64,000 bases of DNA from Fuscovulum ytuae (lineage in GTDB: Bacteria > Pseudomonadota > Alphaproteobacteria > Rhodobacterales > Rhodobacteraceae): positions 1-64,000 of the forward strand of contig NZ_CP124536.1 in assembly GCF_029953595.1 (NCBI RefSeq), read 5' to 3'. How positions within the stretch are numbered: the stretch's first letter is position 1; each line of letters opens with the position of its first letter. The notes beneath the pieces are model-generated. The model saw only the letters and a program-made list of their open reading frames with translations. It had not been told where the DNA came from and did not search any database. Positions 16,846 to 24,734 of the stretch are shown here, piece after piece. The position numbers were made by a program, and so were the translations under genes.

Positions 16846-17157
16846 ATGCCAAGCTGGATCCGCGCCTGCGCCACCGATGACATCGAACCCGACGACATGA
16901 TCCGTTTCGATCACGGAACCCAGACCTTCATCATCGTCCGCAGCGAGGACGACGAGTTCTTCGCGATGGATGGCATATGCAGCCATGAGAAGGTGCATCT
17001 CTGCGATGGGCTGGTGATGGACGGGGCCGTCGAATGCCCCAAGCACAATGCAACCTTCGACTATCGGACCGGCGAGGCGACGCGCGCGCCCGCTTGCGTG
17101 AACCTGCGGATCTTTCCCGTGAAGGTCGAGGGCGCGGACGTTTTCATCGAGCTTTGA
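16846..17157 (+). CDS. mocE: MocE-like Rieske [2Fe-2S] ferredoxin
   Basis: The 103-residue protein is a small Rieske ferredoxin. The cluster ligands are C45-S-H47 and C64-PK-H67 (CSHEKVHLCDG and ECPKHNATFDYRTG), followed by the usual FDYRTGEAT strand. Such proteins pass electrons to an oxygenase; in rhizobia MocE serves the MocD hydroxylase. It follows the transporter genes and precedes the mocA-like gene by 15 bases. The ATG after GAGGAAGACA is the only sensible start. The matching reductase (MocF) is not in the window, so electrons may come from a reductase encoded elsewhere. Confidence 0.9.
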   Translation: MPSWIRACATDDIEPDDMIRFDHGTQTFIIVRSEDDEFFAMDGICSHEKVHLCDGLVMDGAVECPKHNATFDYRTGEATRAPACVNLRIFPVKVEGADVFIEL

Positions 17158-17172
17158 GCAGACGGATCGAAC

Positions 17173-18177
17173 ATGACGATTAGACTTGCTGTCATCGGTG
17201 CTGGGATCATGGGCTGCGACCATGCCCGCATCTTTGCTGAGGAGATCCCGGGGGCGACGATCACAATCGTCTGCGATGCCTCGGAAACGCGTGCACGTGC
17301 TGTAGCCGATACGGTTGGGGCGAGGCATGTCCTCACGGATCCAGATGCCGCAATCACGTCCTCGGACGTAGATGCGGTGATAGTGGCATCGCCCGACTTC
17401 ACTCATGCGCCCCTTTCGATGGCATCTATCGCGGCAGGCAAGCCCGTGCTGTGCGAAAAACCCCTGTCGCAGAAGTCTGCAGACTGCGTGCAGGTCATGG
17501 AGGCGGAACAGGCTGCGGGTCGTAGTTTCGTCCAGCTTGGCTTCATGCGCCGTTATGACCAGTCCTACATGGAGATGCGTCGCGCCCTAACCGAGGGCCG
17601 GATCGGCCGCGCGCTGATGATGCACAACTTCCACCGCAACGTGGCGACACCTGCCGCCGATTTCACCGGCGCGATGGCGATCACCAATTCCGCGCCGCAT
17701 GAGTTCGACGTGGTGCGGCTGGTGTTGGGGACGGATTACGCGACGATCTCGGCATGGCAACCGAAGCGGTCGGATGCGGTGGTGGCCCCCGTGTTCATGG
17801 TGCTGGAAACCGTGGACGGGCAGGTCGTGGACATCGAGATCAACAACAATGCGGCCTATGGCTACGATGTGCGGGCCGAGTTGGTCGGGGAAAAGGGCGG
17901 GATCGCCATGAACCCCGTCGCCTATACTCGGCTGGACCAGAATCTTTGCCAACAGGTCGGCTATGACGCCGATTGGCGCGGCCGATACCACGAGGCTTAT
18001 GTGCGCCAGAACCGCGCCTTTGTCCGCTTTGTGCAGACGGGCGTCTTCCCCGAGATCGGGTCGAGCGCATGGGACGGTTACGCCGCGGCCGTGGTGGCCG
18101 AAGCGGGCGTCAAAGCCTTGGCCGAGGGGCGCAAGGTGCCTGTGGAAATGATGAAAAAGCCGGAGTTCTACAAATGA
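17173..18177 (+). CDS. mocA: MocA-type Gfo/Idh/MocA oxidoreductase
   Basis: NAD(P)-dependent dehydrogenase of the glucose-fructose oxidoreductase/inositol dehydrogenase/MocA family. The 334-residue protein has an N-terminal Rossmann fold (VIGAGIMG, 7-14), the EKPL motif with the catalytic-site Lys (about 95-98) and a C-terminal substrate domain containing SAPHEFDVVRLVLG (about 175-188), with the His/Asp pattern of inositol 2-dehydrogenases. It probably oxidises a ring hydroxyl of scyllo-inosamine or inositol. Its stop overlaps the start of the next gene (ATGA). Which inositol derivative it uses cannot be read from sequence. Confidence 0.9.
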   Translation: MTIRLAVIGAGIMGCDHARIFAEEIPGATITIVCDASETRARAVADTVGARHVLTDPDAAITSSDVDAVIVASPDFTHAPLSMASIAAGKPVLCEKPLSQKSADCVQVMEAEQAAGRSFVQLGFMRRYDQSYMEMRRALTEGRIGRALMMHNFHRNVATPAADFTGAMAITNSAPHEFDVVRLVLGTDYATISAWQPKRSDAVVAPVFMVLETVDGQVVDIEINNNAAYGYDVRAELVGEKGGIAMNPVAYTRLDQNLCQQVGYDADWRGRYHEAYVRQNRAFVRFVQTGVFPEIGSSAWDGYAAAVVAEAGVKALAEGRKVPVEMMKKPEFYK

Positions 18178-19133
18178 AACTGGGGTTCGTGTCCGACAGC
18201 CTTGGCGGGCTGCCCTTCGAGACGATGTTGGACCATGCCGCGCGCATGGGTGTCAGCGGGGTCGAGGTGAACACCTGCGGCTGGTCTACCGCGCCGCATT
18301 TCGACCTGACGGGGATGCTCGGCAATACGGCCAAGCAGAAGGCGTTCCTGAGCGCCTTCGCGGAACGTGGGCTTGAGGTGATCAGCATGAACGCCAATGG
18401 CAACCCGCTGCATCCGACCGACCGGGCGCAAGGACAGGGGCTGCGCGACACCATCCGCGTTGCGGGTGAAATGGGGATCAAGACCGTCTGCACCATGTCG
18501 GGCCTGCCTGCCGGAAGCCCGACCGACACCATGCCGAACTGGGTGGTGTCGTCGTGGCCGCCCGAAACCCAAGCCATCCTCCGTTATCAGTGGGAAGAGA
18601 AACTGATCCCCTTCTGGACCGAGATCGTGGCGCTGGCGCGGTCTTGCGGAGTCGAGCGGATCGCGCTGGAACTGCACGGCAATCAGGTCGTCTACAACGT
18701 GCCGTCGCTCCTCAAGCTGCGTGCCGCCGTCGGCCCCGTCGTGGGCGCGAACCTCGACCCGTCCCACCTTTTCTGGATGGGGGCCGATCCCCTGATCGCC
18801 GCCGAGGCGCTTGGCGATGCTGTCTATCACGTTCATGCCAAGGATACCTTTCTGAACGCGCCGAGGCAGGCGACCACTAGCCTTTTGGAAAACGGCAGCT
18901 TGATGGACATCCCCGCGAGGTCCTGGAGCTACATTACGCTGGGCTTCGGGCATGGCGAGGAGTGGTGGCGGCAGTTCTGCTATCGCCTCAAGATGGCGGG
19001 CTATAATGGCTGGCTGTCCATCGAGCATGAGGATGTCCTGCTCAACTCCCTCGAAGGGCTGGAGAAGTCCGTTGCGCTCCTGCAATGCGTGATGCCGTCG
19101 GCCCCCGCCGATTACCAACCCCAAGCGATCTAA
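18174..19133 (+). CDS. mocC: MocC-type sugar phosphate isomerase/epimerase family protein
   Basis: TIM-barrel protein of the AP-endonuclease-2/xylose-isomerase-like superfamily. The 319-residue protein has the expected metal-site pattern: GVEVNTCGW (about 24-32), ELHGNQVVY (about 168-176), GANLDPSHLFW (about 189-199), VHAKDT (about 216-221) and LSIEHEDV (about 281-288). In S. meliloti mocC is required with mocA for rhizopine catabolism; the chemistry is not defined. It is the last gene of the operon, followed by a strong hairpin. Confidence 0.85.
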   Translation: MKLGFVSDSLGGLPFETMLDHAARMGVSGVEVNTCGWSTAPHFDLTGMLGNTAKQKAFLSAFAERGLEVISMNANGNPLHPTDRAQGQGLRDTIRVAGEMGIKTVCTMSGLPAGSPTDTMPNWVVSSWPPETQAILRYQWEEKLIPFWTEIVALARSCGVERIALELHGNQVVYNVPSLLKLRAAVGPVVGANLDPSHLFWMGADPLIAAEALGDAVYHVHAKDTFLNAPRQATTSLLENGSLMDIPARSWSYITLGFGHGEEWWRQFCYRLKMAGYNGWLSIEHEDVLLNSLEGLEKSVALLQCVMPSAPADYQPQAI

Positions 19134-19139
19134 ACGCAT

Positions 19140-19172
19140 GCCATTCGCACGACAGATGCGAATGGCTGCTTT
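19140..19172 (+). terminator. Terminator of the moc-like operon
   Basis: Perfect 10-bp stem GCCATTCGCA-cgacaga-TGCGAATGGC, followed by TGCTTTCC. It begins seven bases after the mocC-type stop. The T-tract is weak but the stem is strong and well placed. Confidence 0.75.
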
Positions 19173-19218
19173 CCGCCCTTCACATCAGCCAGAGTCAGAG
19201 GAGTGCCGGTTTCCCAGT

Positions 19219-19258
19219 GACGGGTTGAGGGCTGGGAGAGTGGCTCCCGGCGCCCGTC
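19219..19258 (+). promoter_or_regulatory. Structured leader (radC-motif-like), copy B
   Basis: Outer stem GACGGG (19219-19224)/CCCGTC (19253-19258) encloses GGGAG-AGTGG-CTCCC (19234-19248). It ends 14 bases before the DUF932 ATG. Compared with copy A at 3695, the inner stem changes from a G-U to a G-C pair (CTTCC to CTCCC), which keeps the pairing. Confidence 0.65.
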
Positions 19259-19272
19259 GCGGGAGATAGCCG

Positions 19273-20472
19273 ATGGGCGTTGTAGAAGTTCTGGATCCAG
19301 TCGCACCGGCGCGGGCGGGTGGCTGGAAAGTGGATGTGAGCCGGGGTGAGCGGAACGGGCGGGTGTCGTCCGAATGGTTCAACCGGCCCGATGATGAGCG
19401 GTATCTGTCGCTCGACGATCTCTGGGCCAATGTGAAGGGCCGCTCCGAGCGCAGCCGCAGCCGGGTCGTGCAGACTGCGGACATTCGCATCGAAGCCGCG
19501 CGCGACAACCCCGAGCGGCTGCACCTGATGCTGCCGAAAGCGCATGAACCGGTCGCACCGACGCATTGGGCCTTCGGCCAGCTTGCCAGCATCGTTGGTG
19601 CTCCGGCCTCGTACCTGCGGCAGTTGCCCGCGCCGCTGGCGGGCATCAACTTGCAATATGGCCTGACGAACCACCGCGCAGAGCAGGTGAAGACCTTCGA
19701 GACCGAGGATGGCCGCACCGAACTGCGTGCGGTGACCGGCCCCGACTATGGCCGCATCCATGACCACGAGCTCGTCGAGGCGGTGCAGCGCATCGCGGGC
19801 AATGGCACCGGCGACACACGCTGGAAAGTGCCGGGCGTGCTCGATTGGTCGACCGGTTTCTATAACCCCGATGTCGAGATCAGCCGCGATACGACCACGC
19901 TCTATGCTTCAGACCGCGATGTCTTCCTGTTCCTCGTTGACGATCACAACCCGATCGAGGCGGGCCGGCTGCCGGACGGTTCCCCTGATCTCTACTTCCG
20001 GGGCTTCTACTGCTGGAACTCCGAGGTAGGGGCCAAGACCCTCGGCATGGCGAGCTTCTACCTGCGAGCCGTGTGCCAGAACCGCAACCTCTGGGGCGTC
20101 GAGGATTTCCAGGAGATCACCATCCGCCACTCGAAATACGCGGCCTCCCGCTTTGCGCATGAAGCGGCACCCGCGCTGACGCGGTTTGCCAATTCCTCGC
20201 CGCAGGGCTTCGTGAACGGCATCAAGGCGGCGCGGCAGCAGATCGTGGCGCGGACAGACGAGGATCGGGATGACTTCCTGCGCAAGCGCGGCTTCTCGAA
20301 GGCGGAGTCCGGCAAGATCATCGAGAAGGTGCTGATGGAGGAAGGTCGCCCGCCCGAGAGCATCTTCGATTTCGTGCAAGGCATCACGCGCCTGGCACGC
20401 GACAAGACCCAGCAGGATGCCCGCCTCGACATGGAGGGGCGCGCCAAGAAGCTCCTCGACCGGGTCGGCTGA
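19273..20472 (+). CDS. DUF932 domain-containing protein
   Basis: The 399-residue protein belongs to the DUF932 (phage/plasmid-like protein TIGR03299) group: HWAFGQLASIVGAPASYLRQ (about 97-116), the central RAVTGPDYGRIHD (about 156-168) and RYC-type strands are typical. Members are widespread on plasmids and phages; their function is unknown, and a role in DNA metabolism or against host defence has been suggested. The gene starts just after the structured leader, has a clean terminator behind it, and begins a run of plasmid accessory genes up to about 26 kb. Confidence 0.88.
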   Translation: MGVVEVLDPVAPARAGGWKVDVSRGERNGRVSSEWFNRPDDERYLSLDDLWANVKGRSERSRSRVVQTADIRIEAARDNPERLHLMLPKAHEPVAPTHWAFGQLASIVGAPASYLRQLPAPLAGINLQYGLTNHRAEQVKTFETEDGRTELRAVTGPDYGRIHDHELVEAVQRIAGNGTGDTRWKVPGVLDWSTGFYNPDVEISRDTTTLYASDRDVFLFLVDDHNPIEAGRLPDGSPDLYFRGFYCWNSEVGAKTLGMASFYLRAVCQNRNLWGVEDFQEITIRHSKYAASRFAHEAAPALTRFANSSPQGFVNGIKAARQQIVARTDEDRDDFLRKRGFSKAESGKIIEKVLMEEGRPPESIFDFVQGITRLARDKTQQDARLDMEGRAKKLLDRVG

Positions 20473-20488
20473 CGCCTGGCCCGACAAC

Positions 20489-20524
20489 GCGACCGCCCTC
20501 GCGCGCGGCGGTCGCGCTTTCCCC
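20489..20524 (+). terminator. Terminator after the DUF932 gene
   Basis: Perfect 9-bp stem GCGACCGCC (20489-20497)/GGCGGTCGC (20507-20515), followed by GCTTTCCCC. It begins 16 bases after the stop. Confidence 0.65.
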
Positions 20525-20598
20525 TTCAAACAGCATGCCGCTGGCCCCGCCTCGAGAGGGCAGGGGGCTTCGGCCTGCGCTTTTCAGCGAGAACCTTC

Positions 20599-21039
20599 AT
20601 GACCCCTCAGGAAGAAACCGTCATCCTCGAGGCCCGTGACATCCTCGGCCGCTACCTCAGTCAGAACCCGGTCATCGGCAGCTGGCAGGCGCTGATGGAC
20701 TATTGTGCGTTCAGCGTTCGTGGGCCCATCGAGCGCTTCCACGTGCTCTACCTCGACCGCAAGAACCGCATCATCTCCGATGAGCTCTTGTCGACCGGCA
20801 CGGTCGATCATGTCCCGGTCTATCCGCGCGAGGTGATCAAGCGGGCGCTGATGCTGAACGCCAGCGCCTTGATCCTGATCCACAACCACCCCTCGGGCGA
20901 TCCGACGCCGTCGGAGGCCGATCTCAGCATGACAAAGGAGATCCAGAAGGGGTGCAAGTATCTCGGCCTGACGCTGCACGACCACATCATCGTCGGGGCC
21001 GAGACCGAGCTGAGCCTGCGGGCCCTCGGCAAGCTCTGA
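20599..21039 (+). CDS. radC: RadC/JAB-domain protein (plasmid type)
   Basis: JAMM-fold protein of the RadC family. The metal-site motif HNHPSGDPTPSEAD spans about 95-108. At 146 residues it lacks most of the N-terminal helix-hairpin-helix region of chromosomal RadC, as is usual in plasmid and prophage copies. The biochemical function is not settled despite the old DNA-repair name. The upstream 120 bases contain the previous gene's terminator and a purine-rich stretch (GAGAGGGCAGGGGGC) reminiscent of the other leaders. Confidence 0.92.
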   Translation: MTPQEETVILEARDILGRYLSQNPVIGSWQALMDYCAFSVRGPIERFHVLYLDRKNRIISDELLSTGTVDHVPVYPREVIKRALMLNASALILIHNHPSGDPTPSEADLSMTKEIQKGCKYLGLTLHDHIIVGAETELSLRALGKL

Positions 21040-21098
21040 GGGCCCATCGGACCCATCACCGCTGCCCCTTCGAGGAAGAGGGCTGCGGTTTGCTCTTT

Positions 21099-21135
21099 GA
21101 CGGATGAGGTGGGGAGAGAGGCTTCCCGCGCCGTC
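21099..21135 (+). promoter_or_regulatory. Structured leader (radC-motif-like), copy C
   Basis: Outer stem GACGG (21099-21103)/CCGTC (21131-21135) encloses GGGGAG-AGAGG-CTTCCC (21111-21127, with slight register choice). It ends 12 bases before the ATG of the gene at 21148. It is the same architecture as copies at 3695 and 19219, with one outer pair lost on both sides. Confidence 0.6.
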
Positions 21136-21147
21136 GGAGATCTTCCC

Positions 21148-21666
21148 ATGTTCGACCTGCCCTTGCCGATTCACTCGACCGCCTACGCGCGTGGCGTCAC
21201 ACCGCACTTTCCGACTGCCGACGCCGATCCCAATCATCCCTTCGCCTTGACCCTGTCGCGCCGCGCACCGGCCGATCTCATGTCGGGCCGCGCCGCCCCG
21301 CTCGTCCTCGCCTGTTTCGCGTCGCTGGCCGAGGCCATGCAGGGCGCGATCGACCATGCCGAGGGGATCGCCCCGGATGCCGCGCCCCAGCTTCTGGCAA
21401 TCCTCGATCGCGATGAGCGCCTCGTGTTGGCCGGGGCGTCCAGCGACCACGCCGTCGCTTGGTGCCACCCGGTGACGAGCGCGGCCGAGGCGCGGGGCGT
21501 CGTGACCGAGGCGAGCCAGCTACGCGCGCAGGCGGGCCGCGCGGCCACCTGGGGTGAGCCCGATCTCGCGCAGCGGCTGCGCCACCGCGCCGATCTTCTG
21601 GACGGGCGTCTCGTCGACCCGCTCTGGCGCGCCTTCGCCGCCCGGGCGCTGCAGGTCGCTGCTTGA
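21148..21666 (+). CDS. Hypothetical plasmid protein (172 aa)
   Basis: I cannot name a family. The protein is soluble and Ala-rich, with predicted helices throughout (for example VLACFASLAEAMQGAIDHAE, about 52-71). It has no signal peptide. The start is the ATG behind the structured leader; an in-frame TTG at 21097 would place that leader inside the gene and is rejected. It sits between radC and the DUF6878-like gene in a same-strand run with short gaps, so it is part of the same plasmid accessory set. Confidence 0.7.
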   Translation: MFDLPLPIHSTAYARGVTPHFPTADADPNHPFALTLSRRAPADLMSGRAAPLVLACFASLAEAMQGAIDHAEGIAPDAAPQLLAILDRDERLVLAGASSDHAVAWCHPVTSAAEARGVVTEASQLRAQAGRAATWGEPDLAQRLRHRADLLDGRLVDPLWRAFAARALQVAA

Positions 21667-21690
21667 AGTCTGAGAGACAGAGGTGGGCAG

Positions 21691-21728
21691 GGGCGATTTG
21701 GAGCTTGTCCGGGGGAGAGAGATCGCCC
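21691..21728 (+). promoter_or_regulatory. Leader hairpin with GGGGGAGAGAG loop
   Basis: GGGCGAT (21691-21697) pairs with ATCGCCC (21722-21728) around a loop that includes GGGGGAGAGAG. It lies 39 bases before the ATG at 21768. It shares the purine-rich loop with the radC-motif-like leaders but is not an exact copy. Confidence 0.4.
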
Positions 21729-21767
21729 GGCCCGGCTCCGATCCCTTCCCCTGACCGGAGACATCCG

Positions 21768-22259
21768 ATGACCCTGACTGAACCTACCCTGGCGCCGCCG
21801 ATGGCGCCCTCGACCGTCGACATGGCGCAGATCTTCGCAGCGCATGCCGCGCGCGCGGCCCGGATCGAAGCCTTGCGCCCCGGCAACAAGGACCGCCTCT
21901 TCGATGGTCTCATGGCCGCCGGCATCACCCATGTCACCGTGACCTTCGACGGTGCTGGCGACAGTGGCCAGATCGAAAGCATCGGCGCCTGGTCCGGCGA
22001 GACCGCGGTCGAGTTTCCCGCGACCGAGGTCGAATACGCCGCGCTGACCTGGGATGACCCCGAGGTGGAGATGCGGCAGCTGTCGCTGGAGGATGTCGTG
22101 GAGCAACTCGCTTACGACTTCCTCTCCGACAGCCATGGCGGCTGGGAGAACAACGACGGCGGCTGGGGCGAGTTCTGCTTCGACGCGGCCGCCCGCTGCA
22201 TCCACCTCGAGTTCAACGAGCGGTACACCTCGTCCGAACTCTTCACCCATGATTTCTGA
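21768..22259 (+). CDS. DUF6878-like plasmid protein
   Basis: The 163-residue acidic protein contains LFDGLMAAGITHVTVTFDGA (about 44-63) followed by GDSGQIESIGAW, a pattern I associate with DUF6878 proteins of Rhodobacterales plasmids. It also carries the aromatic, Gly/Asn-rich segment SHGGWENNDGGWGEFCFD (about 123-140). Function is unknown. The ATG after GGAGACATCCG is used. It is followed after ten bases by the next small gene and is likely co-transcribed with it. Confidence 0.75.
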   Translation: MTLTEPTLAPPMAPSTVDMAQIFAAHAARAARIEALRPGNKDRLFDGLMAAGITHVTVTFDGAGDSGQIESIGAWSGETAVEFPATEVEYAALTWDDPEVEMRQLSLEDVVEQLAYDFLSDSHGGWENNDGGWGEFCFDAAARCIHLEFNERYTSSELFTHDF

Positions 22260-22269
22260 GGGGGCTGCG

Positions 22270-22647
22270 ATGGCACATCCCTATCACCACGCCCTCTCTT
22301 CGGTGAAGAAATGGGGCGGCACGGTCGACGACTTCATCGCGGTGCATGCCTGGTTCGACCAGAGCAAGGAGATCATGGCCGACTTCCGTCACCGGGCGCT
22401 CCGCCACCATGCTGAGGGCATCTTCATGGCCGAGACGATCTTCGGGCCGACCCTCACCCTCTCGACCGGGCGCATCATCCCGACCCGCTGGGTGGGTGAG
22501 CAGCATGTGAAGGAAGACCTTGGCTTCATCCCGAGTTTCGCTGACTGGGTAAAGGCCATCCGGCCCGAGCCTTGGATGGGCCGGTCGGCGCGGATCGAGG
22601 CGCTGGTCGATCCGCATCTCGCCTCGCCCGTGGTCGAGGTCGCCTGA
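22270..22647 (+). CDS. DUF6915-like protein
   Basis: The 125-residue protein begins MAHPYHHALSSVKKWGG and carries RHRALRHHAEGIFMAETIFG (about 41-60) and VGEQHVKEDLGFIPSFADW (about 77-95). This pattern is typical of DUF6915 proteins of phages and plasmids, whose role is unknown. The density of His and Trp could suggest metal binding, but no defined site is visible. It lies ten bases after the DUF6878-like gene and overlaps nothing; the next ATG follows its stop by one base. Confidence 0.8.
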   Translation: MAHPYHHALSSVKKWGGTVDDFIAVHAWFDQSKEIMADFRHRALRHHAEGIFMAETIFGPTLTLSTGRIIPTRWVGEQHVKEDLGFIPSFADWVKAIRPEPWMGRSARIEALVDPHLASPVVEVA

Positions 22648-22648
22648 C

Positions 22649-22846
22649 ATGACCGACCCGGCCTATCAGCGCCTCGGCCTGCCAGTGACGGCCTCGCCCT
22701 ATACTGTTCTGCGGGCAGCGGTCCGGGCGCTGCACCCCGACACGCGCGCCGTGCGCGGCTTCCGGGCCGCGCGCAAGCGCTTCTACCGGCAGATGCTCTG
22801 CGCGCATGCCGCGCGACAGGCGGCGGACGACACGCCTACCGACTGA
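22649..22846 (+). CDS. Small J-domain-like protein (65 aa)
   Basis: A very small basic protein. YQRLGLPVTASPYTVLRAAV (about 6-25), then RALHPDTR, reads like the start of a J domain (helix I, helix II and an HPD tripeptide in ALHPDT). The third helix is short. It may therefore dock to an Hsp70, but the truncated length makes this uncertain. It begins one base after the preceding stop, so it is translationally coupled. Confidence 0.6.
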   Translation: MTDPAYQRLGLPVTASPYTVLRAAVRALHPDTRAVRGFRAARKRFYRQMLCAHAARQAADDTPTD

Positions 22847-22921
22847 TCGCCCCCACGCATCCGTTCACCCCATTCCAGTGCCCGGCCTCTTGGCCGGGCG
22901 TTCCCCATTCAGGAGGTACCC

Positions 22922-23371
22922 ATGGCGGATTACTTCACCCATTTCTCATGCCTGCTCGACGTCGGCACTTCCGAAAAGGCGGCCCGAGCACTCGCGCTGT
23001 TCCAGGAACTTCGCGCCGCAGATCAGGACGCCGATGACCCGGAGGTCGCAGGCTTCGACCTCGTGCGCCAGGACGCGCCCAATGGCAGCGCCCTCTGGAT
23101 CCATGACGACGACCACGGCGATGTCGAGGCCGTCATCCGCTTCGTGCTGCGCCTCGCCAAAGAGCTCGACCTCACCGGCCTCTGGGGGTTCCAGTATGCC
23201 CAGACCTGCTCCCGGCCGCGCCTCGACGCCTTCGGCGGCGGCGCGCATGTCCTTGATCCCGGCGCACGCAAATCCGTCGGCTGGACCAGCAGCCAGGAAT
23301 GGCTGGCCGCTGCGCTGAGCGGGGAGGACGTCGATGCCTTCTGTAATGGGGCCAGTGCAGTCAATGGGTAA
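22922..23371 (+). CDS. Hypothetical plasmid protein, possibly altered at its C-terminus by the IS110 insertion
   Basis: The 149-residue acidic protein has LFQELRAADQDADDPEVAGF (about 27-46), EAVIRFVLRLAKELDLTG (about 65-82) and a Gly-rich SRPRLDAFGGGAHVLD segment. No family is recognised with certainty. AGGAGGTACCC precedes the ATG, a strong ribosome-binding site. The frame ends at the boundary with the non-coding end of the IS110 element. The last residues (about 140-149, after DVDAFCNG) may therefore come from the element rather than the original gene. Confidence 0.7.
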   Translation: MADYFTHFSCLLDVGTSEKAARALALFQELRAADQDADDPEVAGFDLVRQDAPNGSALWIHDDDHGDVEAVIRFVLRLAKELDLTGLWGFQYAQTCSRPRLDAFGGGAHVLDPGARKSVGWTSSQEWLAAALSGEDVDAFCNGASAVNG

Positions 23372-23711
23372 TATTCAACAAAAGGCCCCCTCGAGGCTGA
23401 GCGCTTCGAGGGCATGGCTAAGCGGAACGGATAAGTCTTGGCGGTCACCCCCTCTGGCGCTTTCGATCCCGTTCCATCGATGTGATCCTACACCGGTTCG
23501 CGCTTCTGTCCGTGGTCGACGCAGTGGTCGCCAACTTGATGCTGGTTCAAAGCGGTCTCCGCGCGCCTATCTGAGATACGTGCTCGAAGCGGATGCTCCG
23601 GCGACAAGGCATCGAACGGCGTCATCGGAAACCGCGTCCTGGTGAGGACCTCGATGGCCGGTTTTCAGGTCGGCCAGTTCGTTGTTTTCAGTCGCGGCAA
23701 CTTGGCTGGCT
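23372..23711 (-). ncRNA. Long non-coding end of the IS110 element; candidate bridge RNA region
   Basis: IS110-family elements encode a bridge RNA in a non-coding end: upstream of the transposase in the IS110 group, downstream in the IS1111 group. Here the only long non-coding end is downstream of the transposase stop. It holds a stem CCCTCGA-ggctgagcgct-TCGAGGG (about 23390-23415). Presence, strand and extent of an RNA are inferred. Confidence 0.4.
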
Positions 23712-24734
23712 TTAAGCCATCTTGGCAGCTTGGAATTCGGTGTTGTCGACCCACATGCGATGCAGAATTACACCCATCCTGCGGGCCAGAGCGACCGCGG
23801 CCCGCTTAACGCCACGCCTACGAACAACCTGCTCCGCCCATGCGCGCAACCAATTCGGCTTTTTCGAGCGATGGATCACCACGGTGGCAGCTTGATACAG
23901 TGCGGTCCGCATATCCATATCGCCAGCTTTGGTGACACCGCCGATGATATCCGTCTCTCCGGATTGGTAGCGACGAGGTGTCAATCCAATTGATGGGCCA
24001 ACATCTTTCGACCGCCGAAACCTGCCGGGGTCATCGATGGTTGAGCGGACAGTCAATGCGACGACCGGACCAATACCGGGCATCGTCATCATCAAGCGAC
24101 AAACTGGATCCTCGCGCGTGATGTCTCGTGCCATGCGTTCAAAGCGCACAAGCTCGCTGCGCAACGCAGCTCGAGCCCTGAGCATCGGTTCGATTGAAAG
24201 CTGGATGAGCTTGTTGCCATCGGTCAATTCGCGAACTCGGTCTTCAAAGCTGACTTTGCCAATCCGACCAAGTCGAAGTCCGAAATTGCGCAGCATGCCC
24301 CGAATAGACATCTCGATGTTGATAGCGGCGTCTTGCACGGATCGGCGTGCACCGAGAAGCACCCTAAGCTCCTGCGCGGAAAGTGACTTGCAATGGACTG
24401 GCCGGAACCAGCCCATCTGCAGCAAGCGGGCCAGGCCAGCAGCATCGCGGCGATCGGTCTTTACCGGCGCAGCTTTCAAGGCGGCTTTTACTTGCCGGGT
24501 CTCCATCAGCACCACCGGCAGTCCAAGGTCGGTCAAAGATTTATGAAGCCACTGGGACAAGGGTCCGGCTTCGATACCAATCGCTTCTACCACTCCCGGC
24601 ATGCTCCTGATGCAGGCGTTCAACGCCCCGGGGTCACTCGCAACTTTCGTTTCCTTCAAAAGCTTGCCGTGTTCGTCCACGGCGCAAACCGCAGAATTCT
24701 CGAGAGATACGTCAATGCCAACGAAAACACCCAT
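23712..24734 (-). CDS. IS110-family transposase
   Basis: The 340-residue transposase has the N-terminal RuvC-like DEDD domain: VGIDVS (4-9), IGIEAGPLS near 53 and DRRDAAGLARLL (about 96-107, the two late Asp). The C-terminal Transposase_20 domain carries the catalytic-Ser region MPGIGPVVALTVRSTIDDPG near 217-236 and GLTPRRYQSGE. It acts with a bridge RNA as a site-specific recombinase. The gene appears intact, with full length for the family. Its start codon overlaps, on the opposite strand, the extended reading frame of the downstream gene. Confidence 0.95.
   Translation of the reverse strand: MGVFVGIDVSLENSAVCAVDEHGKLLKETKVASDPGALNACIRSMPGVVEAIGIEAGPLSQWLHKSLTDLGLPVVLMETRQVKAALKAAPVKTDRRDAAGLARLLQMGWFRPVHCKSLSAQELRVLLGARRSVQDAAINIEMSIRGMLRNFGLRLGRIGKVSFEDRVRELTDGNKLIQLSIEPMLRARAALRSELVRFERMARDITREDPVCRLMMTMPGIGPVVALTVRSTIDDPGRFRRSKDVGPSIGLTPRRYQSGETDIIGGVTKAGDMDMRTALYQAATVVIHRSKKPNWLRAWAEQVVRRRGVKRAAVALARRMGVILHRMWVDNTEFQAAKMA

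Noticed and set aside
24601-24719. Upstream start of the gene interrupted by IS110
   Set aside because: These codons are the reverse strand of the transposase gene and show no resemblance to the family.
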